Source: an uncultured Lachnospiraceae bacterium (GTDB lineage Bacteria > Bacillota > Clostridia > Lachnospirales > Lachnospiraceae). From it: a stretch of 64,000 nucleotides of DNA. A model generated the notes under the pieces. It was given only the letters and a program-made list of their open reading frames with translations. It was not told where the DNA came from and did no database searches. Made by a program: the position numbers and the translations under genes. This document shows positions 33,761 to 41,042 of this stretch, one piece after another; position 1 is the first letter of the stretch, and each line of letters opens with the position of its first letter. The stretch is from positions 1 through 64,000 of the forward strand of contig URUY01000011.1 of assembly GCA_900551115.1 (NCBI GenBank), read 5' to 3'.

Positions 33761-34311
33761 TGTGAGGGTTCTCCTTTCTTTCGTATTTTCGCAACAAGCA
33801 ATTGGAGCGAATGTAATATAATCATCCAAACCCCTGCCAAAAAATAAGGATTATCTGGGATTATATATAGAATTAAAGCATATATAAAAATGGTAAGACA
33901 TGTGACATTTCGGCAAAAATACAATTGTTTTTCAGGAAAATGGGTGCGGTATTTGGAGAGAACCGGACCTATTTTATAGCAAAGAATGATACATATAGTT
34001 AATAAAAACAGTAATGCATATAAAGGGAGTGATATGTCTGAAAGAACGAAAATAATAACACCCATATATATTGTGGATGCTAACAGACACTGATTATATG
34101 TGTAAAAGTGAAGCCCTCCGGAGAAGGTTCTTAAAAAACACATTATAGTCAATAAGAATACATACAATTTTAGACTATTGTTAAATATAAGGCCCATGAT
34201 CAGTATTTTGCTCAATTCGGAGGAAAGGGTTTTAAAAACAAATGCCAGTTGAGCCACCTGATAATTACTTAATCCATATTTTTCTTTAATATATTCTTTT
34301 ATCCTGTTCAT
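33757..34311 (-). CDS. agrB: AgrB-like peptide-processing membrane protease
   Basis: Integral membrane cysteine protease of 184 aa that trims and cyclises AgrD. The catalytic block FSGGLHFYTYNQC has the conserved His and Cys seven residues apart, and four to six membrane segments follow. The start at 34311 was preferred to 34341 because AAAGGA is 7 bases upstream. The gene order agrB-agrD on the opposite strand to the kinase and regulator genes is an uncommon arrangement compared with staphylococcal agrBDCA. Confidence 0.92.
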   Translation of the reverse strand: MNRIKEYIKEKYGLSNYQVAQLAFVFKTLSSELSKILIMGLIFNNSLKLYVFLLTIMCFLRTFSGGLHFYTYNQCLLASTIYMGVIIFVLSDISLPLYALLFLLTICIILCYKIGPVLSKYRTHFPEKQLYFCRNVTCLTIFIYALILYIIPDNPYFLAGVWMIILHSLQLLVAKIRKKGEPSQ

Positions 34312-34620
34312 GAGAGAGCATCCTTTCATTTGATGATTCAAGAATACATAATTTTATAGAAAAATCTTTATTTTAGACTGAATGCGGTGATTTGTTTGCT
34401 GGATTAGAAAGAACAGTGAATAAACTTTGCAAAAATCAATAAGAAAAAGGCTATTTAGATTTTGAGTGAGAACATGCATGAATTAAGCAAAATAAACTGT
34501 TATTTGGCATATTTTATTGTAAAATTATAAGCAGGAACTGGAGGTATAGAGTAAACGAACATAAGACGGTTTATGGCTACTGGTAATAAGATGTAGAATT
34601 ATAGCATCTGGAGGTAGATT
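34312..34620. promoter_or_regulatory. Control region between agrB-like and XRE genes
   Basis: A 309-bp gap with no gene. On the + strand TTGGCA (34504-34509), a 16-bp spacer and TATAAG (34526-34531) could drive the XRE gene. The agrBD promoter and any LytTR direct repeats should be on the other strand, but I cannot place them confidently. Confidence 0.45.
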
Positions 34621-34944
34621 ATGTCGAATATCGAGATTGGAGCAAGAATACGAGAACTTCGGGAAATACAAAACTATACAAGAGAATGCCTGGCGGAAAA
34701 GGTGGATATCTCTGCTAAATTTCTCTATGAAATAGAAATGGGCAAGAAAGGATTTTCTGCGGACACATTGTGCAGAATATCGAGAGCCTTATCTGTAAGC
34801 TGTGATTATATTATGCTTGGTGAGGATACCGGATGCGGAAGCAAAGAAAAAATTATTTGTGTATTAGAAAAGTTGGAACCGAGACAAACAAGTAAAATAC
34901 AAGATATACTGAGAATTTTGTCAGAGATGTGTGAAATAATATAA
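34621..34944 (+). CDS. XRE-family HTH regulator
   Basis: Protein of 107 aa with a Cro/CI HTH in the first 65 residues (RECLAEKVDISAKFLYEIEMGKKG) and a short helical tail. Such small XRE proteins are typical of Tn916-like modules, where they control the neighbouring recombination genes. CTGGAGG lies 7 bases before the ATG. It is the first gene of the accessory module that ends near 40.6 kb. Confidence 0.85.
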   Translation: MSNIEIGARIRELREIQNYTRECLAEKVDISAKFLYEIEMGKKGFSADTLCRISRALSVSCDYIMLGEDTGCGSKEKIICVLEKLEPRQTSKIQDILRILSEMCEII

Positions 34945-35040
34945 ATTCAGTTAATAAATAACGCTGTTTAGTAAAAAAGATAATACTGTCCTCTGCTTTG
35001 TTGGATAATGTGGGAAACATTATTTACGATGGAGGAACTT

Positions 35041-35217
35041 ATGAGATATTGTAAGAGAATAATATCCTTGTGGACATATAGGTTCTACAGTTCCCAGGGC
35101 ATTACGTTGTTGAAAATAATAAAGGTAGAAAAGTACACCCTTCCAAAAGTGATTTTGGAGGGGTTTTTGATATATATCCCTAATATGGCATTATATATGC
35201 AATCATTATATTCCTAG
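35041..35217 (+). CDS. Small unknown protein, doubtful
   Basis: Possible 58-aa protein starting at ATG 35041, which has GGAGG 6 bases upstream; the longer frame from 35008 has no good ribosome site. The sequence is basic and hydrophobic with no recognised domain, and the C-terminus could form a membrane helix (VILEGFLIYIPNMALYM). It may be a decayed remnant. Confidence 0.35.
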   Translation: MRYCKRIISLWTYRFYSSQGITLLKIIKVEKYTLPKVILEGFLIYIPNMALYMQSLYS

Positions 35218-35232
35218 CTTGTATCGGGAGCA

Positions 35233-35781
35233 ATGGATTGTGTTATTGCCGGAGCATTTTGTGGCTTATATAGTGCCAGAGATCCGCCGTTAGTCCTTCA
35301 TTTCATTAAAAATTACGAAATGGAGGATAAAGAATTGGAAAAAATATATGCTGATACCGTGCAAAATCGGTTTACAGCTTATTTGGTTGCGGCAGTAATG
35401 AATAAACGCATCCGTTATATGGAGAAGAAAATGCGCCTTCAGAATAGGGAGCTGGAGCTACCAGATATGCTGGATAAGAATTATACCGATTTTGATGCAC
35501 AGTACCATACATATTTGAGTGAGAAATCAGAACTGGTTGCGAAGGAGTGGGATAAGATACAGGAGCTTTTGTTACTGATTGAAAGTGAGCGGCTTATAAA
35601 GCTGGTGAGTAAACTGAGGGACCAAGAGCGGAAGCTCTTGGTTGCTAGAGTCTTTGGAGAGCTTACATTTGAGGAGCTGGGCAAGCGGTTTGGATGTACC
35701 CCGAAGCAGGTAGAGATGTCCTATTATTACATACTAAGGAAACTGAAGAAGGAACTGGAGGTGAGAAAGGATGAGTTTTGA
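35233..35781 (+). CDS. Sigma-70 region 4-like protein of a Tn916-type module
   Basis: Protein of up to 182 aa. The C-terminal 60 residues form a sigma region 4-type HTH (LTFEELGKRFGCTPKQVEMSYYYILRKLKKEL). The middle (NRFTAYLVAAVMNKRIRYMEKK) matches the small sigma-like proteins of Tn916-type elements. No complete region 2 is present. The first 29 residues are poorly conserved in style, and the real start may be ATG 35320, though neither site has a strong ribosome site. The 3' end overlaps the next gene by 11 bases. Confidence 0.72.
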   Translation: MDCVIAGAFCGLYSARDPPLVLHFIKNYEMEDKELEKIYADTVQNRFTAYLVAAVMNKRIRYMEKKMRLQNRELELPDMLDKNYTDFDAQYHTYLSEKSELVAKEWDKIQELLLLIESERLIKLVSKLRDQERKLLVARVFGELTFEELGKRFGCTPKQVEMSYYYILRKLKKELEVRKDEF

Positions 35782-35956
35782 GAGGTTGCTTAGGCTGGCT
35801 CAGGAAGGAGACAAGTCGGCTCAAGCAGAAATTTTTCGGATGTACCGTCCGCTGCTTATTAAAAATGCAATGGACATGAATGTGTTTGATGAAGATTTGT
35901 ACCAGGAGTTGTCAGCTACGCTCATACTCTGCATCCGAAAATTCAGAATCGAGTAA
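35771..35956 (+). CDS. HTH_16/sigma region 2-like small protein
   Basis: Protein of 61 aa (LLRLAQEGDKSAQAEIFRMY and FDEDLYQELSATLI) matching the small helix-turn-helix proteins next to the sigma-like gene in Tn916-type elements. The pattern is that of sigma region 2.1-2.2, which binds RNA polymerase. Overlap with the region 4-like gene suggests the two make one split sigma-like factor, as SigO and RsoA do in Bacillus. AAGGATG-type site precedes the start. Confidence 0.78.
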   Translation: MSFERLLRLAQEGDKSAQAEIFRMYRPLLIKNAMDMNVFDEDLYQELSATLILCIRKFRIE

Positions 35957-36013
35957 TATGTTTTTGGGAGATGAGCTGTTGTAGTTGACACTTTGTTTTC
36001 GTATAGAATGATG

Positions 36014-36136
36014 TGTCGCAAAAGGTGTGCAATACCACCTGCGATGTCGCAAAAAGAAAAACTAACCTATATCGACATTTATATAGCAGGAAAAGGGCAC
36101 TCTAAAATGTATCTCTAAAGGTATACCTTTTGCGAC
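36014..36136. promoter_or_regulatory. Probable res site of the serine resolvase
   Basis: TGTCGCAAAA occurs at 36014 and 36045 in direct orientation, and GTCGCAAAAGGT (36015-36026) recurs exactly in inverted orientation as ACCTTTTGCGAC (36125-36136). A perfect palindrome AAAGGTATACCTTT overlaps the last copy. Repeats of this kind spread over about 120 bp directly upstream of a resolvase gene are the expected layout of res subsites. Confidence 0.65.
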
Positions 36137-36166
36137 GCAGATTTCTATGGAAGGAGAGGCGATTTT

Positions 36167-36787
36167 ATGGATTTCGGATATGTTCGCGTTTCATCGAAGG
36201 ATCAGAATCCTGAGAGGCAGATTAAGATACTATTAGACCTTGGTATCGAGGAGCGTAACATTTATGTGGAGAAGAAGTCAGGTCATAATTTTAACCGGGA
36301 AACCTATGATATGCTGGTCAATCACATCATGCGTCCGGGGGATAGGCTGACTGTAACGGAGCTGAAGCGGTTTGGACGTAACTATGCAGAGATTTATCGG
36401 GAGTGGCACTACATTACCAAGGAACGAAAGATGGACATCAGGGTGGCAGACAATAAAATTTTGGATACTTCCTTGAATAAGAATCTGCTGGGACAGGTAA
36501 TTACAGATGTTGTACTGGCGGTATTGTCCTATGTGGCGGAGGAAGACTGGGAAGAACGCCATGAGCTGCAGCGTCAGGGCATTGAGGTGGCAAAGGAGGC
36601 AGGCAGACATCTGGGGCGGCCACGAATTGATTTCCCGGAGAATTGGGAGGAATGCTATACCCGGTGGAAGGGAGGGGCGCTTACTGCCAGAGAAGCTATG
36701 ATGTTCACCGGTTTAAAAAAGGATAGCTTTTACAGGCTGGTCAAAAAATATGAAAGTTTGTCGGAAAATTCAAGTATTGAAGCGTGA
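36167..36787 (+). CDS. Small serine recombinase (resolvase/invertase family)
   Basis: Protein of 206 aa. The catalytic serine is S9 in YVRVSSKDQN, with the conserved arginines in LTVTELKRFGRN near 67. A C-terminal HTH (LTAREAMMFTGLKKDSFYRLVKK) should bind the upstream repeats. Size fits Tn3-type resolvases and invertases. It may resolve multimers or cointegrates of the element. GGAAGGAGAGG precedes the ATG. Confidence 0.93.
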   Translation: MDFGYVRVSSKDQNPERQIKILLDLGIEERNIYVEKKSGHNFNRETYDMLVNHIMRPGDRLTVTELKRFGRNYAEIYREWHYITKERKMDIRVADNKILDTSLNKNLLGQVITDVVLAVLSYVAEEDWEERHELQRQGIEVAKEAGRHLGRPRIDFPENWEECYTRWKGGALTAREAMMFTGLKKDSFYRLVKKYESLSENSSIEA

Positions 36788-36830
36788 GTCGGTACTTAAT
36801 AAGTAAAAGAACATATTGCAGGAGGCAGGT

Positions 36831-37058
36831 ATGAAACAGGGTAAATTATTCTATGACAAGGACGGCGGAAGGTACAATTTTAATTACAGAGATGAGGATG
36901 GTGATATTCGCGATTATGGAGGTATCCATTGTGGCGAAGTATTTGAATTTAAGTTAAATGATGTTTGGGTACCGACGCGTGTGGAAAAAGCAGATAACTG
37001 GTATCTGGTTGGGTTGCCAGGACTGAAGCTGGATGGGCTGGAAATAAGGTGTAAGTAA
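36831..37058 (+). CDS. DUF5348-like small protein
   Basis: Protein of 75 aa resembling the DUF5348 family (GKLFYDKDGGRYNFNYR, LHCGEVFEF-like IHCGEVFEFKLNDVW, WYLVGLPGL). Small, beta-rich and of unknown function, frequent on Firmicute mobile elements. ATG 36831 has GGAGG 5-9 bases upstream, while the longer frame begins within that site. It lies between resolvase and broken recombinase genes. Confidence 0.7.
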   Translation: MKQGKLFYDKDGGRYNFNYRDEDGDIRDYGGIHCGEVFEFKLNDVWVPTRVEKADNWYLVGLPGLKLDGLEIRCK

Positions 37059-37078
37059 GAGAAATGGAGGAACCGAAG

Positions 37079-37522
37079 ATGTATAAGAAACAAAAAGTGA
37101 GCAAAACTTGGGAAACAATGACTTTGGCCGAGCGTGGGGAATATATGAAACAAGCCGAGGAAAGTATCAGGCAGTATGGGGATAAGGAGCTTTTGCTTTT
37201 GTTCTGCCTGATGAAGGAAACTGGGATAAGATTTGGAGATATTCTGGAACTCAGAACTGAGGATCTACAGGGCAGGGAATTGTTTGTAACTGAGAGAAAG
37301 TATGGAGGGATAGATTATTACCGAAATCCTGATGGCAGTCTGCCGGTTATCTCCGAGGCAACGGCAGAGTTGCTGGTTTCGGGAGAAGATGGGAAATTCT
37401 TTCATCACGATAAGAGGTATTATATTGTGGTGCTAAGGAAGGCATTTCCGAGTAAGAAATTTAATTTTCACTATATAAGACAATGTGTAATAGATATGTG
37501 GCGGATGCAAAAGAGGATTTAA
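37079..37522 (+). pseudogene. Truncated tyrosine recombinase catalytic domain
   Basis: A 147-aa frame with the catalytic-domain beginning (LLFCLMKETGIRFGDILELRTEDL, with the first Arg) and an HxxR-like block at the end (FHYIRQCVIDMW). It stops before the LGH and Tyr motifs, about 45 residues short of a full domain, and has no core-binding domain. It is probably an inactive remnant, or a regulatory DNA-binding fragment. ATG 37079 has GGAGG upstream. Confidence 0.68.
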
Positions 37523-37525
37523 AAC

Positions 37526-37567
37526 ATATCTTTATGGCAAAAAAACAAGAAAGTGCCAGAAAGATAT
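37526..37567. promoter_or_regulatory. Inverted repeat 1 of the AbiE-like operon (probable operator)
   Basis: ATATCTTTATGGCA and TGCCAGAAAGATAT form a 42-bp inverted repeat with one mismatch in each half-site region. The half-site is the same as in the repeat at 37599, and the repeat lies just upstream of the -35 box. Confidence 0.75.
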
Positions 37568-37570
37568 TTG

Positions 37571-37600
37571 TTGAAAAATGAATGGAGAGTATGTTACAAT
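37571..37600 (+). promoter_or_regulatory. Promoter of the AbiE-like operon
   Basis: -35 TTGAAA (37571-37576), an 18-bp spacer and -10 TACAAT (37595-37600). It is enclosed by the two inverted repeats; the -10 box overlaps the second one by two bases, so protein binding there would block initiation. Confidence 0.72.
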
Positions 37601-37640
37601 ATCTTTGCGGCAAAAAAAGAAGTAATTGCCACAAAGATAT
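37599..37640. promoter_or_regulatory. Inverted repeat 2 of the AbiE-like operon (probable operator)
   Basis: ATATCTTTGCGGCAA and TTGCCACAAAGATAT match in 14 of 15 positions over a 42-bp span. Together with the repeat at 37526 it brackets the promoter, as expected for an autorepressing antitoxin. Confidence 0.78.
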
Positions 37641-37655
37641 GAGGTGACGAGTAGT

Positions 37656-38360
37656 ATGACGTATGAAAAAGTTATTAAACAATTTGGAAATAAATTATTT
37701 ACAAGAAGTGAATTATTTGAAGCACTACAGAATGAAAATCCGGAACTGAATTATAATTCTTTTAAATGGATTATTTCTGAACTTGTTGAAAAGCATTTGA
37801 TATATAGGATAGATTATAACTTATATAGTCGAAGCCGGGATGTATCAAATAGAATATACACACCATTGTATAGTGAAAATGCGCAGAAGTTAAAGCAAAT
37901 GATAGAGGAAGAATATCCTTTGGCTGATTTTTGTTTATTTGAATCATATCTGTTGAATGAATTTCTAAATCATCAGATTGCGAATAATACAGTGATTGTG
38001 CAAATGGAAAAGGAACTGGGAGGATTTTTATTTGATTTTTTACAGGAAGAATATGAAGGAAGGGTGTTATATAAGCCGAATAAGGAAAGTTTGCAGAGGT
38101 ATTGGAGTGAGAACTGTATTATTATAGTTGATAGGGTAAGTGAATCCCCGAAAGATAAGCAGAACCCACATGATATTGTAATCGAAAAATTACTGGTTGA
38201 TATTTTTGCAGAACCAACGATTAGAAATTTATTTAGCCCAAGTGAATATTCGGACATGGTGGAAATTATTATAGAGAGATATTATGTGGACGATAGGAAG
38301 ATGTTACGTTATGCAAAAAGAAGAAATGCGATTGAAAAAATTAGTAAATACTTGAAGTAG
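37656..38360 (+). CDS. AbiEi/DUF6577-like antitoxin
   Basis: Protein of 234 aa with an N-terminal winged-helix (LFTRSELFEALQNENPELNYNSFKWIISEL) and a C-terminal domain like that of AbiEi-type antitoxins. In type IV AbiE systems the antitoxin represses the operon by binding inverted repeats and neutralises the nucleotidyltransferase toxin encoded next. Two matching inverted repeats flank the promoter here. The start at 37656 has GAGGTGA upstream. Family name from general layout, pairing is firm. Confidence 0.75.
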   Translation: MTYEKVIKQFGNKLFTRSELFEALQNENPELNYNSFKWIISELVEKHLIYRIDYNLYSRSRDVSNRIYTPLYSENAQKLKQMIEEEYPLADFCLFESYLLNEFLNHQIANNTVIVQMEKELGGFLFDFLQEEYEGRVLYKPNKESLQRYWSENCIIIVDRVSESPKDKQNPHDIVIEKLLVDIFAEPTIRNLFSPSEYSDMVEIIIERYYVDDRKMLRYAKRRNAIEKISKYLK

Positions 38361-38373
38361 CAGAGGGAGAAAA

Positions 38374-39420
38374 ATGTTAACAAGAGAGAATTTCAGTAAA
38401 GAACATATAGAAGAATTAAGACGAGACAGTGGAAATGATCCATCACTGCTGGAGCGAGTGCTATTTGCATTTGGCCTGCTTGAGGCAATTACAAGAGTTG
38501 AGTTACCATTCATATTTAAGGGTGGTACTTGTCTTATGCTCTTATTGAAGAGACCGATGCGTTTGTCTACTGATATTGATATTATAGTTGAACCGGGTAC
38601 AGATATAGATTTATATATCAATGAGGCTGGTAAGATTTTTCCGTTTATCCGTGTGGATGAGCACAAGAGAATCGGAAAAAATAATATTGAGAAAAGACAT
38701 TTCAAGTTTATGTATCTTTCTCCGGTATCCGGGAAAGAGGTAACGATTTTGTTAGATGTCTTGTTTGAGGAAAATAATTATTCTTCTGTAGTAACCAGAA
38801 ACATTAAAAATGAGCTGCTCTTAGTGGAAAAGCCAGATATTATGGTTAAGATACCTAATATAAATTGTATTCTCGGAGATAAGCTGACAGCATTTGCACC
38901 ACATACTACCGGTATTCCGTTTGGGATTTCTAAAGAACTGGAGATTATGAAGCAGATGTTTGACTGCATGACTCTGTTCAGGGAAATAGATAATTTTGAT
39001 GAAGTAAAAAGTACCTATGATAAAATTGTTAAGGCAGAGTTGGCATACAGAGGGTTAGAAATAAGCAAGGAAGAGGTACTGAAGGACACCATAGATGCCT
39101 GCGCCTGCATAATAGGAAGAGGCAGTATACTGGCAGAAGATTATAAGCATTACCAAAAAGGATTAAGTGGGATAAGAGGTCATATTTATAAGACAAAATA
39201 TAATGGAGAATATGCTGCACTGTACGCATGTGAGGTAATGTATTTAGCAGCGAGTGTATTGACAGGACAGGAGAGGTGTCCTTTAATAACGGAACCTGAA
39301 AAATACATAGATTCAAAGATAGCGTTACGGGAATATAATAAGCTTACTTATATGAAAAAAGCAAAACTGGAAGCTTATGGATATATTGTGGAGGCAGTAA
39401 ATATGTTGGATAGGAAGTGA
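38374..39420 (+). CDS. AbiEii-family nucleotidyltransferase toxin
   Basis: Protein of 348 aa of the AbiEii/DUF1814 nucleotidyltransferase family. The active-site signature is visible near residues 49-68: FKGGTCLMLL followed by RLSTDIDIIVEP. Known family toxins block growth, for example by adding nucleotides to tRNA, and act in phage abortive infection or element maintenance. It is 13 bp after the antitoxin gene, with AGAGGGAG upstream. Target here is unknown. Confidence 0.9.
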   Translation: MLTRENFSKEHIEELRRDSGNDPSLLERVLFAFGLLEAITRVELPFIFKGGTCLMLLLKRPMRLSTDIDIIVEPGTDIDLYINEAGKIFPFIRVDEHKRIGKNNIEKRHFKFMYLSPVSGKEVTILLDVLFEENNYSSVVTRNIKNELLLVEKPDIMVKIPNINCILGDKLTAFAPHTTGIPFGISKELEIMKQMFDCMTLFREIDNFDEVKSTYDKIVKAELAYRGLEISKEEVLKDTIDACACIIGRGSILAEDYKHYQKGLSGIRGHIYKTKYNGEYAALYACEVMYLAASVLTGQERCPLITEPEKYIDSKIALREYNKLTYMKKAKLEAYGYIVEAVNMLDRK

Positions 39421-39424
39421 TGAT

Positions 39425-40039
39425 TTGAGATATTATATAGCAGATTTGCATTTCTTCCACGCAAACATGAATACCAAGATGGATAAGCGTGGTTTTGCCA
39501 CAGTGGAAGAAATGAATGAATACATGATACAGAAGTGGAACGGAAAGGTTCGTAAAAATGATGAGGTTGTGATTATAGGCGATTTGTCTTGGGGGACTGC
39601 AGAGCAGACAAATGAGTTACTTACAAGGCTGAATGGCAGGCTCTATCTGATTACCGGAAACCATGATAGATTTGTAAGTCAGCCGGAGTTTAGGAGCAGC
39701 CGGTTTACATGGATAAAGCCCTATGAGGAACTGTCAGATAACAAGCGGAAGGTGGTTCTTTGCCATTATCCGATTATGTGCTATAACGGACAGTACCGTG
39801 TGGATGAAGTTGGGAACCCTAAAACCTATATGCTCTATGGTCATGTCCACGATACACAGGATCAAAGGCTGCTGGAGCAGTTTCAGGAGATTACCCGGAA
39901 TACAAAAACGGTAAATGCCAGGGGTGAGGAACAGAGCATTCCCTGTAATATGATTAACTGCTTTTGTATGTATTCGGATTATGAGCCGCTTACATTGGAT
40001 GAGTGGATAGAACTGGATAAGAAAAGACGATCTGTATAA
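39425..40039 (+). CDS. Calcineurin-like metallophosphoesterase
   Basis: Protein of 204 aa with all metallophosphoesterase motifs: ADLHFFH near residue 6, GDLSWG near 57, GNHDR near 78, CHYPIM near 115 and YGHVHD near 139. It is close to small phage and plasmid phosphoesterases of unknown substrate. Translation seems to start at TTG 39425 with GGAAGTGA just upstream; it follows the toxin gene by 4 bp and may be part of the same operon. Confidence 0.88.
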   Translation: MRYYIADLHFFHANMNTKMDKRGFATVEEMNEYMIQKWNGKVRKNDEVVIIGDLSWGTAEQTNELLTRLNGRLYLITGNHDRFVSQPEFRSSRFTWIKPYEELSDNKRKVVLCHYPIMCYNGQYRVDEVGNPKTYMLYGHVHDTQDQRLLEQFQEITRNTKTVNARGEEQSIPCNMINCFCMYSDYEPLTLDEWIELDKKRRSV

Positions 40040-40102
40040 AAAGCAACCATATCGTCATATTTTCTGATTTTTGCCAATATGGTTGGAATGGAGGATGAAG
40101 GC

Positions 40103-40318
40103 ATGTTTCGTAAGAAGGTGCAGAAAGAAACATACGATAAAGAGAAGCTAAAACCGGTAATTAAGAGCAGTATTTGTACCGGAGAGAAGGTGGCTGGCTT
40201 CAAGGACATTCAGACAGGGAAATTTACAGAAGTCATGCTGATTAAGGATAATAGGGATATGGATTTGTTTCTGGAGAAGTATGATATTTCTGTGGCGGAG
40301 ATAAAGACGGAATGGTAA
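40103..40318 (+). CDS. Small unknown protein of the accessory module
   Basis: Protein of 71 aa (MFRKKVQKETYDKEKLK start, GEKVAGFKDIQTGKF middle). Similar short proteins occur in Tn916-like modules and are sometimes mis-named aspartate dehydrogenase; no function is known. ATG 40103 was chosen because GGAGG is 8 bases upstream. It follows the phosphoesterase gene by 63 bp. Confidence 0.62.
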   Translation: MFRKKVQKETYDKEKLKPVIKSSICTGEKVAGFKDIQTGKFTEVMLIKDNRDMDLFLEKYDISVAEIKTEW

Positions 40319-40390
40319 AAACAGTCGTTAAAAAATGAGACACTTGTGGAGTTGTATTAATATTCTTAGAAATTTTTATGGAGGGTATAC

Positions 40391-40585
40391 ATGAAACCGA
40401 GTATAGAAATGGAATTTGAGTTTGCTTATAACTGTTGGAAGGAAAAAAAGGAATTTGATAATGAGACTGCAAAAAGTCTTAGAGAGTGTATGGATAGAAC
40501 AGCAGGGAGTGAGATTGATAGAGTTGCGGAAAAATATGATGTTGCTTTTTTGAAATACATTGATGAAAGAATTGCTCAAGTATGA
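40391..40585 (+). CDS. Small unknown acidic protein
   Basis: Protein of 64 aa, probably one or two amphipathic helices (EFEFAYNCWKEKKEFDNETA), no recognised domain. A GGAGGG site lies 8 bases before the ATG, supporting real translation. Last + strand gene before the convergent right arm. Confidence 0.55.
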   Translation: MKPSIEMEFEFAYNCWKEKKEFDNETAKSLRECMDRTAGSEIDRVAEKYDVAFLKYIDERIAQV

Positions 40586-40627
40586 TTATTGGCAAGAATG
40601 ATTTTTTAATTAATAAATATACATAGC

Positions 40628-40661
40628 AAAAAGAAGCTGTCCCTTTGGAGGGGCAGCTTCT
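40628..40661 (-). terminator. Terminator between accessory module and ligA operon
   Basis: AGAAGCTGTCCC pairs with GGGGCAGCTTCT around TTTGGA. On the - strand it is followed by TTTTTG, so it ends the right-arm transcript; it may also stop + strand transcription weakly. Confidence 0.85.
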
Positions 40662-40666
40662 CTACG

Positions 40667-41032
40667 TCATGCTTCAAACATATTCTGTTCCTGATGCTTG
40701 TAAGGTTCCATACAGTCAGGATCTTCCGGAAAACGGTTGTATTTATCCGGAATAATCAGCCGAAGTACGTCCCGTCCGGTTTCTCTGACTTTCTTCAGGC
40801 GGATGTCGCAATCTGTGTATAAACCGGAAACTATATCACCATCCTGAAAGGTCTCCCCATGTTTTACCCGCATAGCTATGGTATTAAGCAGGTAGCAGTA
40901 ATGCTCAGGGGGAAGGTTGATAACTACCTGAAAATTAAGGTGTCTATAATGTTCCATTCCATGGGTATGAGCATTACACAGATGTGGAAAAGGTCCCGGA
41001 TCATCAATAACATAATGAATTATCCAGTCCAT
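40667..41032 (-). CDS. DUF4262-like small protein
   Basis: Protein of 121 aa, resembling DUF4262 proteins (DDPGPFPHLCNAHTHGMEHYRH start, FQVVINLPPEHYCYLLNTI). Several His and Cys near the N-terminus could bind a metal, but no activity is known. AAGGAGG is 6 bases before the ATG, 10 bp after the ligase gene, so it is the last gene of the right operon. Confidence 0.65.
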   Translation of the reverse strand: MDWIIHYVIDDPGPFPHLCNAHTHGMEHYRHLNFQVVINLPPEHYCYLLNTIAMRVKHGETFQDGDIVSGLYTDCDIRLKKVRETGRDVLRLIIPDKYNRFPEDPDCMEPYKHQEQNMFEA

Positions 41033-41042
41033 ATCAGCCTCC

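Noticed and set aside
37079..37522. Active second integrase
   Set aside because: The frame ends before the LGH and Tyr motifs and lacks the core-binding domain.
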